This document shows positions 52,355 to 64,000 of a stretch of DNA of 64,000 nucleotides, in pieces. The stretch spans positions 1,426,001-1,490,000 of the forward strand of contig NW_026947546.1 of assembly GCF_034190915.1 (NCBI RefSeq). The letters are read 5' to 3'. Source of the DNA: Cavia porcellus. Lineage: Eukaryota > Chordata > Mammalia > Rodentia > Caviidae. The position numbers and the translations under genes are program-made. Under the pieces are notes generated by a model, which saw only the letters and a list, made by a program, of their open reading frames with translations, had not been told where the DNA came from and searched no databases. Position 1 is the first letter of the stretch, and each line of letters starts with the position of its first letter.

Positions 52355-55300
52355 TGAGCCTAACGCTAACTCTAAGTGTAAACTTAACGCTAATCCATAA
52401 CCTTAACCCTAACCCAAACACTAAAACTCACTCTAACCCTATCCCTAATCCCTCACCCTAACCGTAACCCTATCCCAAACACTAACCCGGAAACTCTAAC
52501 CCTAAACCTAACCCGAACCTTAATCCTAAACATAATCCTAACCCTAACCCTAAACCTAACCATAACCCTAACCGTAACCCTAAGCCTAACCCTAACCCTA
52601 ACACTAACACGAAAACAAATTCATAACCCTAAACCTAACTCTAACCCTAACCCTAATCCCTACCCCTTACGATAAGCCTAACCCTAACCCAAAACCTAGA
52701 CCCTATCCCTAATCACTAACCGTAACCATAACCATAACCCAACCACTAACACCAAAACCCTAATTCTAACCATAACACAAAACCTCACCGTAACCCTAAC
52801 CCTAACACTAGCTCTAATCCTAACCTTCTAACTCTAAACCTAACCCTAATCCTAACCCGAACCCTAACACTAACACCTACCCCTAACCCTAACCCTAACC
52901 CCTAACCCTAACCGTAACCCTATCCCTAACCGTAAACCTAATGCTAACCCTATCCCTAACCCTAAACCTATCAATAAACCGAACCCTAGCCCTAAAACTA
53001 TCCCTATCACTAATCCTAGAACTAAGCCTAAAACTAACTCTAACTGTAAACCTAACCCTAATCCATAACCCTGACCCTAACCCTACCCCTAAACTCACTC
53101 TAACCCTATCCCTAATCCCTAACCCTAACCCTAACCCCAACCCAAACACTAACCCCGAAACCATAACCCTAAATCTAATCCTAACATTAATCCTAACCTT
53201 CTAACCCTAACCCTAACCCTACAACTAACCCTAACGCTAAAATTAACCCTAACCCGAAACCCTAACCCTAACCCTAAACCTAACACTAACACCTAACCCT
53301 AACCATAACCCTATCAGTAAATCTAAACTTAATGCTAACCCTGTCCCTAAACCTAACCCAGAAAATAAACCTAACCCTAAACCTAAAACTATCCCTAACC
53401 CTAATCATAATACTGAGCCTAACACTAACCCGAAGCCTAACCCTAACCCTAATTTCTAACTCTAACCCTAACCAGAACAGTAACCCTAGTCCATAACCCA
53501 AACATTAACCTTTACAATAACCCTAACCCTAACCGTAACACTAACCCCTAAGCCTGACCCTAACCTTATCCCTAATCCCTAAGCCTAGCTCTGACAATAA
53601 CACTAACCCTAACCATAACCCTAAACATAACTGTAAACCTAACCATAACCATAACCATATTCTTATCACTTAACCCATAACCCTAACCAAAACCCGAACC
53701 CTAAACCTAACCCTAAACCTAATAGTAACCCTGAACCTATCAGTCTTCCGAAGCCTAACCCTGACAGTATCCCTAACACCTAACCCCTAAACCTAACCCT
53801 AACCTGCCCCTAACCCTAACCCTAACCATTACCCTAACACTAACACTAATCCTAAACTCTAACCCTAACACTTACCCTAAACCTAACCCCAAACTGTAAA
53901 ACCAAACCCTAACCCTAACACAAACCCTAACCCAAAATCTAAACCTAACCCTAACCTAAATCCTAACCCTAACCCTAACACTAACCCATAACAATAACCC
54001 TAACCCTAACCGTAACCCTAACCCTAACACTAACTTCTAACCTTAAACCTAACCCTAATCATAACCCTAAGACTAAATCTCACCCTAAACTCTAATACTA
54101 ACCCTAAACGTAACCCTAACCCTAAACCTAAACCATATCATAACCCTAAACCTAACACTAAACCTAACCCAAAACCTAACCGTAACACTAAACCTAACAT
54201 TAAAACCTAACCCTAACACTAACACTAAACCTAACCCTAAAACTAACCATAACCCTAACCTTAACCTTAACCCTAACCCCAACCCTATCGCTAACCCTGA
54301 CCCTAAACCTAACCCTAATCTAACCCTAACCCTAACCATAACCCTAACCCTTACCCTTACCCTAAATTCTAACCCTAACGCTCACCCTAACCCAAATCTC
54401 TAACTCTAAATGCTAACAATAAACCTAACGCTAAACCGAACCCTAAACCTAAACCTAAGCTTAACCATAACCATAACGCTAACCCTAACCGTATCCCTAG
54501 TTTTAACCCTAAGCTGAATACTAACACTAATCCATAACCCTAACCTTAACCCTTACCATAACCCTAACACTAAATGTAAAACTAGCCCCTAACCCTAACC
54601 CTAACCCTATCCGTAATCCCTAACCCTAATCCTAACCCTAACACTAAAACTAGCCATAACCCTAAATGTAACAAAAACACTAAACGTAACCCTAAACATA
54701 ACCTTAACCATATCCTTAACACCTAACCTCTAACCCTAACCCTAACCCTAAACATCACCATAACCCTAACACTAACACTCATGCTAACCCTAAACCCTAA
54801 CCATAACCCTCACCCTAACGCTAACCCAAACCTACCTCTTATCCCTATCCTAAACCAAACCCTAACCCTAAACCTAACCCTAAACCGAACAGTAACCGTA
54901 ACCCTAAACATAACCTTAACCCTAAACCTCCCTACCTATAACCATAACCCTAAACCAAAGTCTAACACAAACCCTAACTTTAACACTTAAACCTAAACCT
55001 TAACCCTAACCCTAACATCTAACACTAAACATATCCCTAAACAAAGCCTAACCATTACCCTAACCCTATCACTCAAAAACTAACCCATACCGAAACCCTA
55101 ACCCTATCAATAACACTAACCCTAGCCTTAACCCGAACTCCTAACTCTAACCCAAACCCTTACACTATCCCTAACACTGAACCTATCCCTAACTGAAAAC
55201 CTAACCCTAAAGCTAACCTCTAACCCTAACCCTAGCCCTTACCCTAACCCAAACCCCTACACAAAACCTAACCATAACCCTAACCCTAAACATGACACTA

Positions 55301-58300
55301 ACCCTAAACCTAACCCTAACATTAAACCTAACATTAACCCTAACCTAACCCTAACCCTAACCCTAACACTCACTCTAACCCTATCCCTAATGGCTAACCC
55401 TAACCATAACCGTAACACAAACACTAACACCAAAACCCTAACCCTAATCATAACACAAAACCTCACCGTAACCCTAACCCTAACCCTAGCTCTAATCCTA
55501 ACCTTCTAACTCTAAACCTAACCCTAATCCTAACCCGAACCCTAACACTAACACCTACCCATAACCCTAACCCTAACCCCTACACCTAACCCTAACCCTA
55601 ACCCCTAACCCTATCCCTAACCGTAAACCTAATGCTAACCCTATCCCTAACCCTAAACCTATCAATAAACCGAACCCTAGCCCTAAAACTATACCTAACC
55701 CTAATCCTAGAAATGAGCCTAAAACTATCTCTAACTGTAAATGTAACAGTAATCCATAACCCTAACCCTAACCCTACCCCTAAACTCACTCTAACACTGT
55801 CCCTAATTCCTAACTCTAACTCTAACCCTAACCCAAACAGTAACCCCGAAACCCTAACCCTAAACCTAACCCTAACATTAATCCTAACCTTCTAACCCTA
55901 AGCCTAACCCTAGACCTAACCCTAACGCTAAAACTAACCCTAACACGAAACCATAACCGTAACCCGAAGCCTAACACTAACACCTAACCCTAACCATAAC
56001 CCTATCATTAAACCTAAACTTAATGCTAACCCTGTCCCTAACCCTAACCCAGACAAAAACCTAACCCTAAACCTAAAACTATCCCTAACCCTAATCATAA
56101 TACTGAGCCTAACACTAACCCTAAGCCTAACCCTAATTTCTAACTCTAACCCTAACCAGAACAGTAACCCTTGTCCATAACCCAATCATTAACCTTTACA
56201 ATAACCCTAACCCTAACCGTAACACTAACCCCTAAGCCTGACCCTAACCTTATCCCTAATCCCTAAGCCTAGCTCTAACAATAACAATAACCCTAACAAT
56301 AACCCTAAACATAACTGTAAACCTAACCCTAACCATAACCATATTCTTATCACCTAACCCATAACCCTAACCAAAACCCGAACCCTAAACATAACCCTAA
56401 ACCTAATAGTAACCCTGAACCTATCAGTCTTCCGAAGCCTAACCCTGACCCTTTCCCTAACACCTAACCCCTAAACCTAACCCTAACCTGCCCCTAACCC
56501 TAACCTTAAACGTAACCATAAACCTAATGCTAACCCTAACCCTAACCCTAACCCTAACCATTACCCTAACACTAACACTAACCCTAAACTCTAACCCTAA
56601 CACCCTAACCCTAACCCTAAACTGTAAAACCAAACCCTAACCCTAACACAAAACCTAACCCATAATCTAAACCTAACCCGAAACCAAATCCTAACCCTAA
56701 CCCTAACCCTAACCCATAACAACAACCCTAACCCTAACCGTAACCCTAACCCTAACACTAACTTCTAACCTTAACCCTAACTCTAATCATAACACTAAGA
56801 CTAAATCTCAACCTAAACTCTAATACTAACCCTAAACGTAACCCTAACCCTAAACCTAGAGCATATCATAACCCTAAACCTAACACTAAACCTAACCCAA
56901 AACCTAACCCTAACACTAAACCTAACATTAAAACCTAACCCTAACACTAACACTACCCCTAACCCTGAAACTAACCATAACCCTAACCTTAACCTTAACC
57001 CTAACCCCAACCCTATCCCTAAACCTGACCCTAAACCTAACCCTAATCTAACCCTAACCTTAACCATAACCATAACCCTTACCCTTACCCTAAACTCTAA
57101 CCCTAACGCTAACCCTAACCCTAATCTCTAACTCTAAATGCTAACAATAAACCTAACCCTAAACCGAACCCTAAACCTAAACCTAAGCTTAGCCATAACC
57201 ATAACGCTAACCCTAACCGTAAACCTTTTTAACCCTAAGCCGAATACTAACACTAATCCATAACCCTAACCTTCACCCTTACCATAAACCTAACACTAAA
57301 CGTAAAACTAGCCCCTAACCCTAACCCTAACCCTATCCGTAATCCCTAACCCTAATCCTAACCCTAACACTAAAACTAGCCATAACCCTAAATAAAACAC
57401 CAACACTAAACGTAACCCTAAACATAACCTTAACCATATCTTTAACACCTAACCTCTAACCCTAACCCAAACCCTAAACCTCACCATAACCCTAACACTA
57501 ACACTCATGCTAACCCTAAACCCTAACCATAACCCTCACCAAAATGCTAACCCAAAACCTACCTCTAATCCCTATCCTAAACCTAACCCTAACCCTAAAC
57601 CTAACCCTAAACCGAACAGTAACCGTAACCCTAAACATAACCTTAACACTAAACCTCCCTAACTATAACCATAACCCTAAACCAAAGTCTAACACGAACC
57701 CTAACTTTAACACTTAAACCTAAACCTTAACCCTAACCCTAACATCTAACACTAAACATATCCCTAAACAAAGCCTAACCATAACCCTAACCCTATCACT
57801 CAAAAACTAACCCATACCAAAACCCTAACCCTATCAATAACACTAACCCTAGCCCTAACCCTAACTTCTAACTCTAACCCAAACCCTTACACTATCCCTA
57901 ACACTGAACCTAACCCTAACTGAAACCCTAACACTAAAGCTAACCTCTAACCCTAACCCTAGCCCTTACCCTAACCCAAACCCCTACGCAAAACCTAACC
58001 ATAACCCTAACCCTAAACCTCACACTAACCCTAAACCTAACATTAACCCTAACCCTAACCCTAACCCTAACCCTAACCCTAACACTCACCCTAACCCTAT
58101 CCCTAATCGCTAACCCTAACCATAACCATAACCCAAACACTAACACCAAAACCCTAACCCTAATCATAACACAAAACCTCACCGTAACCCTAACCCTAAC
58201 CCTAGCTCTAATCCTAACCTTCTAACCCTAACCCTAATCCTAACCCTAACCCTAACACCTAACCCTAACCCTAAAACCTAACCCTAACCATAACCCTATC

Positions 58301-58395
58301 CCTAACCGTAAACCTAATGCTAACCCTATCTTTAACCCTAACCCTATCAATAAACTAAACCCTAGCCCTAAAACTATCCCTAAACCTAATCCTAG
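52355..58395 (+). repeat. 6-kb cassette, copy 3 (~6,041-6,044 bp)
   Basis: It matches copy 1 at the sites where copy 2 differs and has six hexamers at 58047-58082. Private changes noted are G at 52699 (CCTAGACCC where the others read CCTAAACCC) and A at 55261 (CTACACAAAAC where the others read CTACGCAAAAC, a CpG-to-CpA change inside module D). The last near-identical bases precede CTAGATCTGAGCC at about 58396. Confidence 0.88.
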
Positions 58396-61300
58396 ATCTG
58401 AGCCTAACACTAACTCTAACTGTAAACTTAACGCTAATCCATAACCATAACCCTAACCCAAACCCTAAAATTCACTCTAACCCTATCCCTAATCTCTAAC
58501 CCTAACCCTAACCCAAACACTAACCCCGAATCCCTAACCCTAAACCTAACACGAACCCTAATCCTAAACTTAACCCTAACCCTAACCCTAAACCTAACCA
58601 TAACTCTAACCATAAACCTAAGGCTAACCCTAACCCTAACACTAACACGAACACAAATTCATAACACTAAACCTAACTCTTACCCTAACCCTAATCCCTA
58701 AACCTTACGATAAGCCTAACCCTAACAGAAAACCTAAACCCTATCCCTAATCGCTAAACGTAACCATAACAACAACCCAAACACTAACAGCAAAACCCTA
58801 ATTCTAATCATAACACAAAACCTCACCGTAACCCTAACCCTAACCCTAGCTCTATTCCTAACCTTCTAACTCTAAACCTAACCCTAATCCTAACCCGAAC
58901 CCTAACACTAACACCTACCCATAACCCTAACCCTAACCCCTACACCTAACCCTAACCCTAACCCCTAACCCTATCCCTAACGGTAAACCTAATGCTAACC
59001 CTATACCTAACCCTAAACCTATCAATAAACCGAACCCTAGACCTAAAACTATACCTAACCCTAATCCTAGAAATGAGCCTAAAACTAACTCTAACTGTAA
59101 ACGTAACAGTAATCCATAACCCTAACCCTGACCCTACCCCTAAACTCACTCTAACACTGTCCCTAATTCCTAACTCTAACTCTAACCCTAACGCAAACAG
59201 TAACCCCAAAACCCTAACCCTAAACCTAACCCTAACATGAATCCTAATCTTCTAACCCTAACCCTAACCCTAGCCCTTACCCTAACGCTAAAACTAATCC
59301 TAACCCGAAACCCTAACCCTAACCAGAAGCCTAACACTAACACCTAACCCTAACCATAACCGTATCATTAAATCTAAACTTAATGCTAACCCTGTCCCTA
59401 ACCCTAACCCAGACAATAAACCTAACCCTAAACCTAAAACTATCCCTAACCCTAATCATAATACTGAGCCTAACACTAACCCCAAGCCTAACCCTAACCC
59501 TAAGTTCTATCTCTAACCCTAACCAGAACAATAACCCTAGTCCATAACCCTAACATTAGCCTTTACAATAACCCTAACCCTAACCGTAACACTAACCCCT
59601 AAGCCTGACCCTAACCTTATCCCTAATCCCTAAGCCTAGCTCTAACAATAACACTAACCCTAACCATAACCCTAAACATAACTGTAAACCTAACCCTAAC
59701 CATAACCATATTATTATCACCTAACCCATAACCCTAACCAAAACCCGAACCCTAAACCTAACCCTAAACATAATAGTAACCCTGAACCTATCAGTCTTCC
59801 GAAGCCTAACCCTGACCCTATCCCTAATCCTAACACTAACCCTAACACCTAACCCTAACCCTAACACCTAACCCTAAGCCTAACCCTATCCCTAAGCGTA
59901 AACCTAATGCTAACCCTATCCCTAACCCTAACCCTATCAATAAACTAAACCCTAGCCCTAAAACTATCCCTAAACCTAATCCTAGAACTGAGCCTAACGC
60001 TAACTCTAACTGTAAACTTAACGCTAATCCATAACCTTAACCCTAACCCAAACCCTAAAACTCACTCTAACCCTATCCCTAATCCCTCACCCTAACCCTA
60101 ACCCTATCCCAAACACTAACCCGGAAACTGTAACCCTAAACCTATCCTGAAACTTAATCCTAAACTTAAACCTAACCCTAACCCTAAACCTAACCATAAC
60201 CCTAACTGTAACCCTAAGCCTAACCCTAACCCTAACACTAACACGAACACAAATTCATAACCCTAAAACGAACTCTAACCCTAACCCTAATCCCTAACCC
60301 TTACGATAAGCCTAACCCTAACCCAAACCCTAAACCCTATCCCTAATCGCTAACCGTAACCATAACCATAACCCAACTACTAACACCAAAACCCTAATTC
60401 TAATCATAACACAAAACCTCACCGTAACCGTAACCCTAACACTAGCTCTAATCCTAACCTTCTAACTCTAAACCTAACCCTAATCCTAACCCGAACTCTA
60501 ACACTAACACCTACCCCTAACCCTAACCCTAACCCCTAACCCTAACCCTAAACCTATCCCTAACCGTAAACCTAATGCTAACCCTATCCCTAACCCTAAA
60601 CCTATCAATAAACCGAACCCTAGCCCTAAAACTATCCCTATCACTAATCCTAGAACTGAGCCTAAAACTAACTCTAACTGTAAACCTAACCCTAATCCAT
60701 AACCCTAACCCTAACCCTACCCCTAAACTCACTCTAACCCTATCCCTAATCCCTAACCCTAACCCTAACCCCAACCCAAACACTAACCCCGAAACCCTAA
60801 CCCTAAATCTAATCCTAACATTAATCCTAACCTTCTAACCCTAACCCTAACCCTACACCTAACCCTAACGCTAAAACTAACCCTAACCCGAAACCCTAAC
60901 CCTAACCCTAAACCTAACACTAACACCTAACCCTAGCCATAACCCTATCATTAAATCTAAACTTAATGCTAACCCTGTCCCTAACCCTAACCCAGAAAAT
61001 AAACCTAACCCTAAACCTAAAACTATCCCTAACCCTAATCATAATACTGAGCCTAACACTAACCCTAAGCCTAACCCTAACCCTAATTTCTAACTCTAAC
61101 CCTAACCAGAACAGTAACCCTAGTCCATAACCCTAACATTAACCTTTACAATAACCCTAACCCTAACCGTAACACTAACCCCTAAGCCTGACCCTAACCT
61201 TATCCCTAATCCCTAAGCCTAGCTCTGACAATAACACTAACCCTAACCATAACCCTAAACATAACTGTAAACCTAACCCTAAACATAACCATATTCTTAT

Positions 61301-62960
61301 CACCTAACCCATAACCCTAACCAAAACCCGAACCCTAAACCTAACCCTAAACATAATAGTAACCCTGAACCTATCAGTCTTCCGAAGCCTAACCCTGACC
61401 CTATTCCTAATCCTAACCCTAACCCTAACACCTAACCCTAACCCTAACACCTAACATTAAACCTAACCCTATCGCTAACCGTAAACCTAATGCTAACCCT
61501 TTCCCTAACCCTAACCCTATCAATAAACTAAACCCTAGCCCTAAAACTATCCCTAAACCTAATCCTAGAACTGAGCCTAACGCTAACACTAACTGTAAAC
61601 TTATCACTAATCCATAACCATAACCCTAACCCAAACCCTAAAATTCACTCTAACCGTATCCCTACTACCTAAACCTAACCCTAACCCTAACCCAAACACT
61701 AAACCCGAAACCCTAACCCTAAACCTAACCCGAACCCTAATCCTAAACTTAAACCTAAACCTAACCCTAAAACTAACCATAACCCTAACCGTAACCCTGA
61801 GCCTACCCTTAACACTAAAACTAACACGAACCCAAGTTCATAACCCGAAACCTAACTCTAAAGCTAACCCTATCCCTAACCCTTACGATAAGCCTAAACC
61901 TAACACTAAACCTAAACCCTATCCCTAATCGCTAACCCTAACCATGACCACAACCCAAACACTAACACCAAAACCCTAACCCTAATCGTAACACAAAACC
62001 TCACCGTAACCCTAACCCTAACCCTAGCTCTAATCCTAACCATCTAACTCTAACCCTAACCCTAATTCTAACCCGAACCCTAACACTAACACCAAACCCT
62101 AACCCTAACACTAAGCCCTAACCCTAACCCTAACCCTATCCCTAACCGTATACCTAATGCTAACCCTATCCCTAACCCTAAACCTATCTATAAACCGAAC
62201 CCTAGCCCTAAATCTATCCCTAACCCTAATCCTAGAAATGAGCCTAAAACTAACTCTAACTGTAAACGTAACAGTAATCCATAACCCTAACCCTAACCCT
62301 ACCCCTAAACTCATTCTAACCCTATACCTAATTCCTAACTCTAACTCTAACCCTAACCCAAACACTAACCCTGAAACCCTAACCTTAAACCTAACCCTAA
62401 CATTAATCATAACCTTCTAACCCTAACACTAACCCTAGCCCTAACCATAACGTTAAACTAACCCTAACCCGAAACCTTAACCTTAACCCTAAGCCTAACA
62501 CTAACACCTAACCCTAAACATAACCCTATCATTAAACCTAAAGCTAATGCTAACCCTGTCCCTAACCCACCCAGACAATAAACCGAACCCTAAACCTAAA
62601 ATTATCCCTAACCCTAATCATAATACTGAGCCTAACACTAACCCTAATTTCTAACTCTAACCCTAACCAGAAAAGTAAACCTAGTCCATAACCCTAACAT
62701 TAACTTTACAATAACCCTAACCCTAACAGTAAGACTAACCCCTAAGCCTGACCCTAACCTTATCCCTAATCCCTAAGCCTAGCTCTAACAATAACACTAA
62801 CCCTAACCATAAGCCTGAACATAACTGGAAACCTAACCCTAACCATAACCATATTCTTATCACCTAACCCATAACACTAACCAAAACCCGAACCCTAAAC
62901 CTAAACCTAAACCTAATAGTAACGCTGAACCTATCAGTATTCCGAAGCCTAACCCTGACA
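58396..62960 (+). repeat. Short ~1.58 kb units lacking E, B, C start and D
   Basis: Landmarks at 59793, 61376 and 62936 are 1,583 and 1,560 bp apart, and reverse-strand A frames start at 58958, 60529 and 62111. After the landmarks at 59793 and 61376, CCTGACCCTAT is followed at once by the AATCCTAACCCTAACCC lead-in of A' (junctions near 59823 and 61404), so E, B, C start and D are skipped. The identical junction occurs near 40108. Positions 40110-41690 align with 59826-61406 at a constant offset of 19,716, sharing rare variants such as CCCTCACCC and ACCCGGAAACT. Confidence 0.84.
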
Positions 62961-64000
62961 CTATCCCTAACACCTAACCCCTAAACGTAACCCTAACCTG
63001 CCCCTATCCCTAACCTTAAATGTAACCGTAAACCTAATGCTAAACCTAACCCTAACCGTAACCGTAACCCTAACCATTACCCTAAGACTAACACTAATCC
63101 TAACTCTAACCCTAACACTTACCCTAACCCTAACCCTAAACTGTAAAACCAAACCCTAACCCTAACACAAACCCTAACCCAAAATCTAAATCTAACCCTA
63201 ACCCAAATCCTAACCCTAACCCTAACCCTAACCCAGACAATAAACCTAACCCTAAACCTAAAACTATCCCTAACCCTAATCATAATACTGAGCCTAACAC
63301 TAACCCTAAGCCTAAACCTAACCCTAATTTCTAACTCTAACCTTAACCAGAACAGTAACCCTAGTCCATAACCCTAACATTAACCTTTACAATAATCCTA
63401 ACCCTAACAGTAACACTAACCCCTAAGCCTGACCCTAACCTTATCCCTAATTCCTAAGCCTAGCTCTAACAATAACACTAACCCTAACCATAACCCTAAA
63501 TATAACTGTAAACCTAACACTAACCATAACCATATTCTTATCACCTAACCCATAACAATAAACAAAACCCGAACCCTAAACGTAACCCTAAACCTAATAG
63601 TAACCCTGAAACTATCAGTCTTCTGAAGCCTAACCCGGAACCTATCCCTAACTCCTAACCCCTAAACCTAACCCTAACATGCCCCTAACCCTAAACTTAA
63701 ATGTATCCGTAAACCTAACCCTAACCCTAACCCTAACCCTAACCATTACCCTAACACTAACACTAATTCTAAACTCCAACCCTAACACTTACCATAACCC
63801 TAACCCTAAACTGTAAAACCAAACCCTAACCCTAACACAAACGCTAACCCAAAATCTAAACCTAACCCTAACTGAATCCTAACCCTAACCCTAACCCTAA
63901 CCCTAACCCATAACAATAACCCTAACCCTAACCGTAACCCTAACCCTAACACTAACTTCTAACCTTAACCCTAACCATAATCATAACCCTAAGACTAAAT
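62961..64000 (+). repeat. Chimeric right end: E, repeated A''/landmark, E, start of B
   Basis: After the variant landmark at 62936, module E runs normally to ACCCTAACCC near 63232. There E should read ATAACAATAACCC, but the sequence continues AGACAATAAACC, which is A''. A second variant landmark follows at 63617, only 681 bp after the first, then a second E (from about 63742) that continues correctly with ATAACAATAACCC into the lead-in of B, where the window ends. Sequence here is more diverged than in the cassette array. Confidence 0.83.

Larger units (their letters stand above)
40273..58395 (+). repeat. Triplicated 6,044-bp cassette (three near-identical tandem copies)
   Basis: Equivalent marks repeat with exact spacing. 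The landmark pair 41660/44344 recurs at 47704/50388 (+6,044) and 53742/56426 (+6,038). C starts 42699/45425 recur at 48743/51469 and 54781/57507. Each cassette is a dimer of two diverged units, about 2.7 and 3.3 kb by C-start spacing, each with D, A', A, A'', landmark, E and B. Outside the cassette, sequence compared at the same offset is clearly more diverged: about ten mismatches in the 120 bp left of 40273, and mismatches resume near 58396. That fixes the ends to within a few bases. Confidence 0.92.
1725..63626 (+). repeat. Conserved landmark island TCAGTCTTCCGAAGCC, 20 copies
   Basis: This is among the least telomere-like short motifs in the unit and the most useful phasing mark. AGTCTTCCGA begins at 1731, 4612, 8515, 11384, 14265, 17136, 19998, 22878, 28894, 40077, 41660, 44344, 47704, 50388, 53742, 56426, 59793 and 61376. 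Single-base variants begin at 62936 (AGTATTCCGA) and 63617 (AGTCTTCTGA). It is flanked by CCTAATAGTAACCCTGAACC upstream and CCTAACCCTGACCC downstream. It is missing from 28.9 to 40.1 kb and from the unit at 24.0-26.4 kb, where deletions removed it. No function is known to me. Confidence 0.92.
1..64000 (+). repeat. Degenerate telomere-type (CCCTAA)n satellite filling the window
   Basis: The + strand reads as continuous CCCTAA hexamers, mostly altered by one or two substitutions (ACCTAA, CACTAA, CCATAA, CCGTAA, GCCTAA, TCCTAA, CTCTAA, CCCTGA, CCCTAT) and by occasional 7-mers that shift the register. G is very scarce on this strand. All copies lie in the same orientation and I saw no inverted block. 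The same variants recur in the same order in successive kilobase-scale units, so this is a higher-order-repeat satellite and not freshly telomerase-made DNA. No stretch over 300 bases departs from this pattern, so there is no gene-sized unique sequence. Frame logic explains the open frames: CCT-AAC gives Pro-Asn, CTA-ACC gives Leu-Thr, and the reverse strand gives Leu-Gly and Arg-Val. The remaining frame on each strand is closed by TAA or TAG. Confidence 0.97.

Noticed and set aside
884..63152. Dozens of open frames of 60-127 codons on both strands
   Set aside because: All are low-complexity dipeptide strings (Pro-Asn, Leu-Thr, Arg-Val, Leu-Gly) forced by the hexamer. They appear in overlapping frames on both strands, recur with the satellite unit and are disrupted freely between copies. 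None has a domain, a signal or gene-like composition.
1..64000. Plant-type telomere repeat CCCTAAA
   Set aside because: CCTAAACC is frequent, but phasing shows hexamers with the first C changed to A (CCCTAA ACCTAA). Period 6, not 7, is kept through these sites.
1..64000. Working chromosome-end telomere
   Set aside because: Perfect runs never exceed seven hexamers in what I read, and the variants are fixed in kilobase-scale repeats. This is an old internal or subtelomeric satellite; a true telomere could still lie outside the window.
1..64000. CRISPR array or other repeat-spacer structure
   Set aside because: There are no unique spacers between repeats. All intervening sequence is the same degenerate hexamer.
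1..64000. tRNA, rRNA or structured RNA genes
   Set aside because: The + strand has almost no G and the - strand almost no C, so stable stems cannot form. No conserved tRNA or rRNA motif was seen.

Overview
The whole 64 kb is one uninterrupted block of degenerate telomere-type satellite. The + strand is the C-rich strand: almost every base belongs to a hexamer CCCTAA (TTAGGG on the other strand) or to a variant one or two substitutions away. I see no protein gene, RNA gene, transposon, CRISPR array or unique-sequence island. The TTAGGG repeat, the length and the nested repeats point to a eukaryotic subtelomere or a heterochromatic interstitial telomeric block. TTAGGG is used by vertebrates, many other animals, many fungi and some protists and plants, so I cannot name the species. 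If the window lies near a chromosome end, the orientation fits a left-hand end. It is not a working terminal telomere, because the longest perfect run I found is only seven hexamers.

The substitutions and one-base register slips are not random. They recur in the same order and form a nested set of higher-order repeats: the 6-bp hexamer; paralogous sub-modules of about 0.57-0.66 kb; units of about 2.88 kb; and super-units of 9,653 bp and 6,044 bp. Module names used below, in order along a unit: C (starts ATGCTAA..CCTAAACCC), optionally D, rest of C (ends near CTAGCTCTAATCC), A', a second C-end-like stretch, A, A'' (with CCCAGACAATAA), the landmark TCAGTCTTCCGAAGCC, E (starts CCATTACCCTAACAC), then B.

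Layout: (1) 1 to about 24.05 kb, family I, eight head-to-tail units of about 2.88 kb without module D. One unit carries an extra ~1 kb, and a 9,653-bp super-unit links positions 1 onward to 9,654 onward. (2) About 24.05-40.27 kb, family II, units with module D (about 0.41-0.43 kb) whose lengths vary from 1.9 to 6.3 kb through deletions and chimeric junctions, including a short ladder of 656-bp repeats at 37.0-39.1 kb. (3) 40,273 to about 58,395, three nearly identical tandem copies of a 6,044-bp cassette. (4) About 58.4-64.0 kb, short units of about 1.58 kb followed by a chimeric end.

No genes work together here. The interest lies in how the array evolves (unequal exchange between paralogous modules, hexamer slippage, CpG decay, excess C-to-A change) and in what a 64-kb strand-asymmetric, G-quadruplex-capable telomere-like block might do in chromatin or as transcribed telomeric-type RNA. 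Unit boundaries were read by eye; marker positions should be good to a few bases and inferred breakpoints to a few tens of bases.
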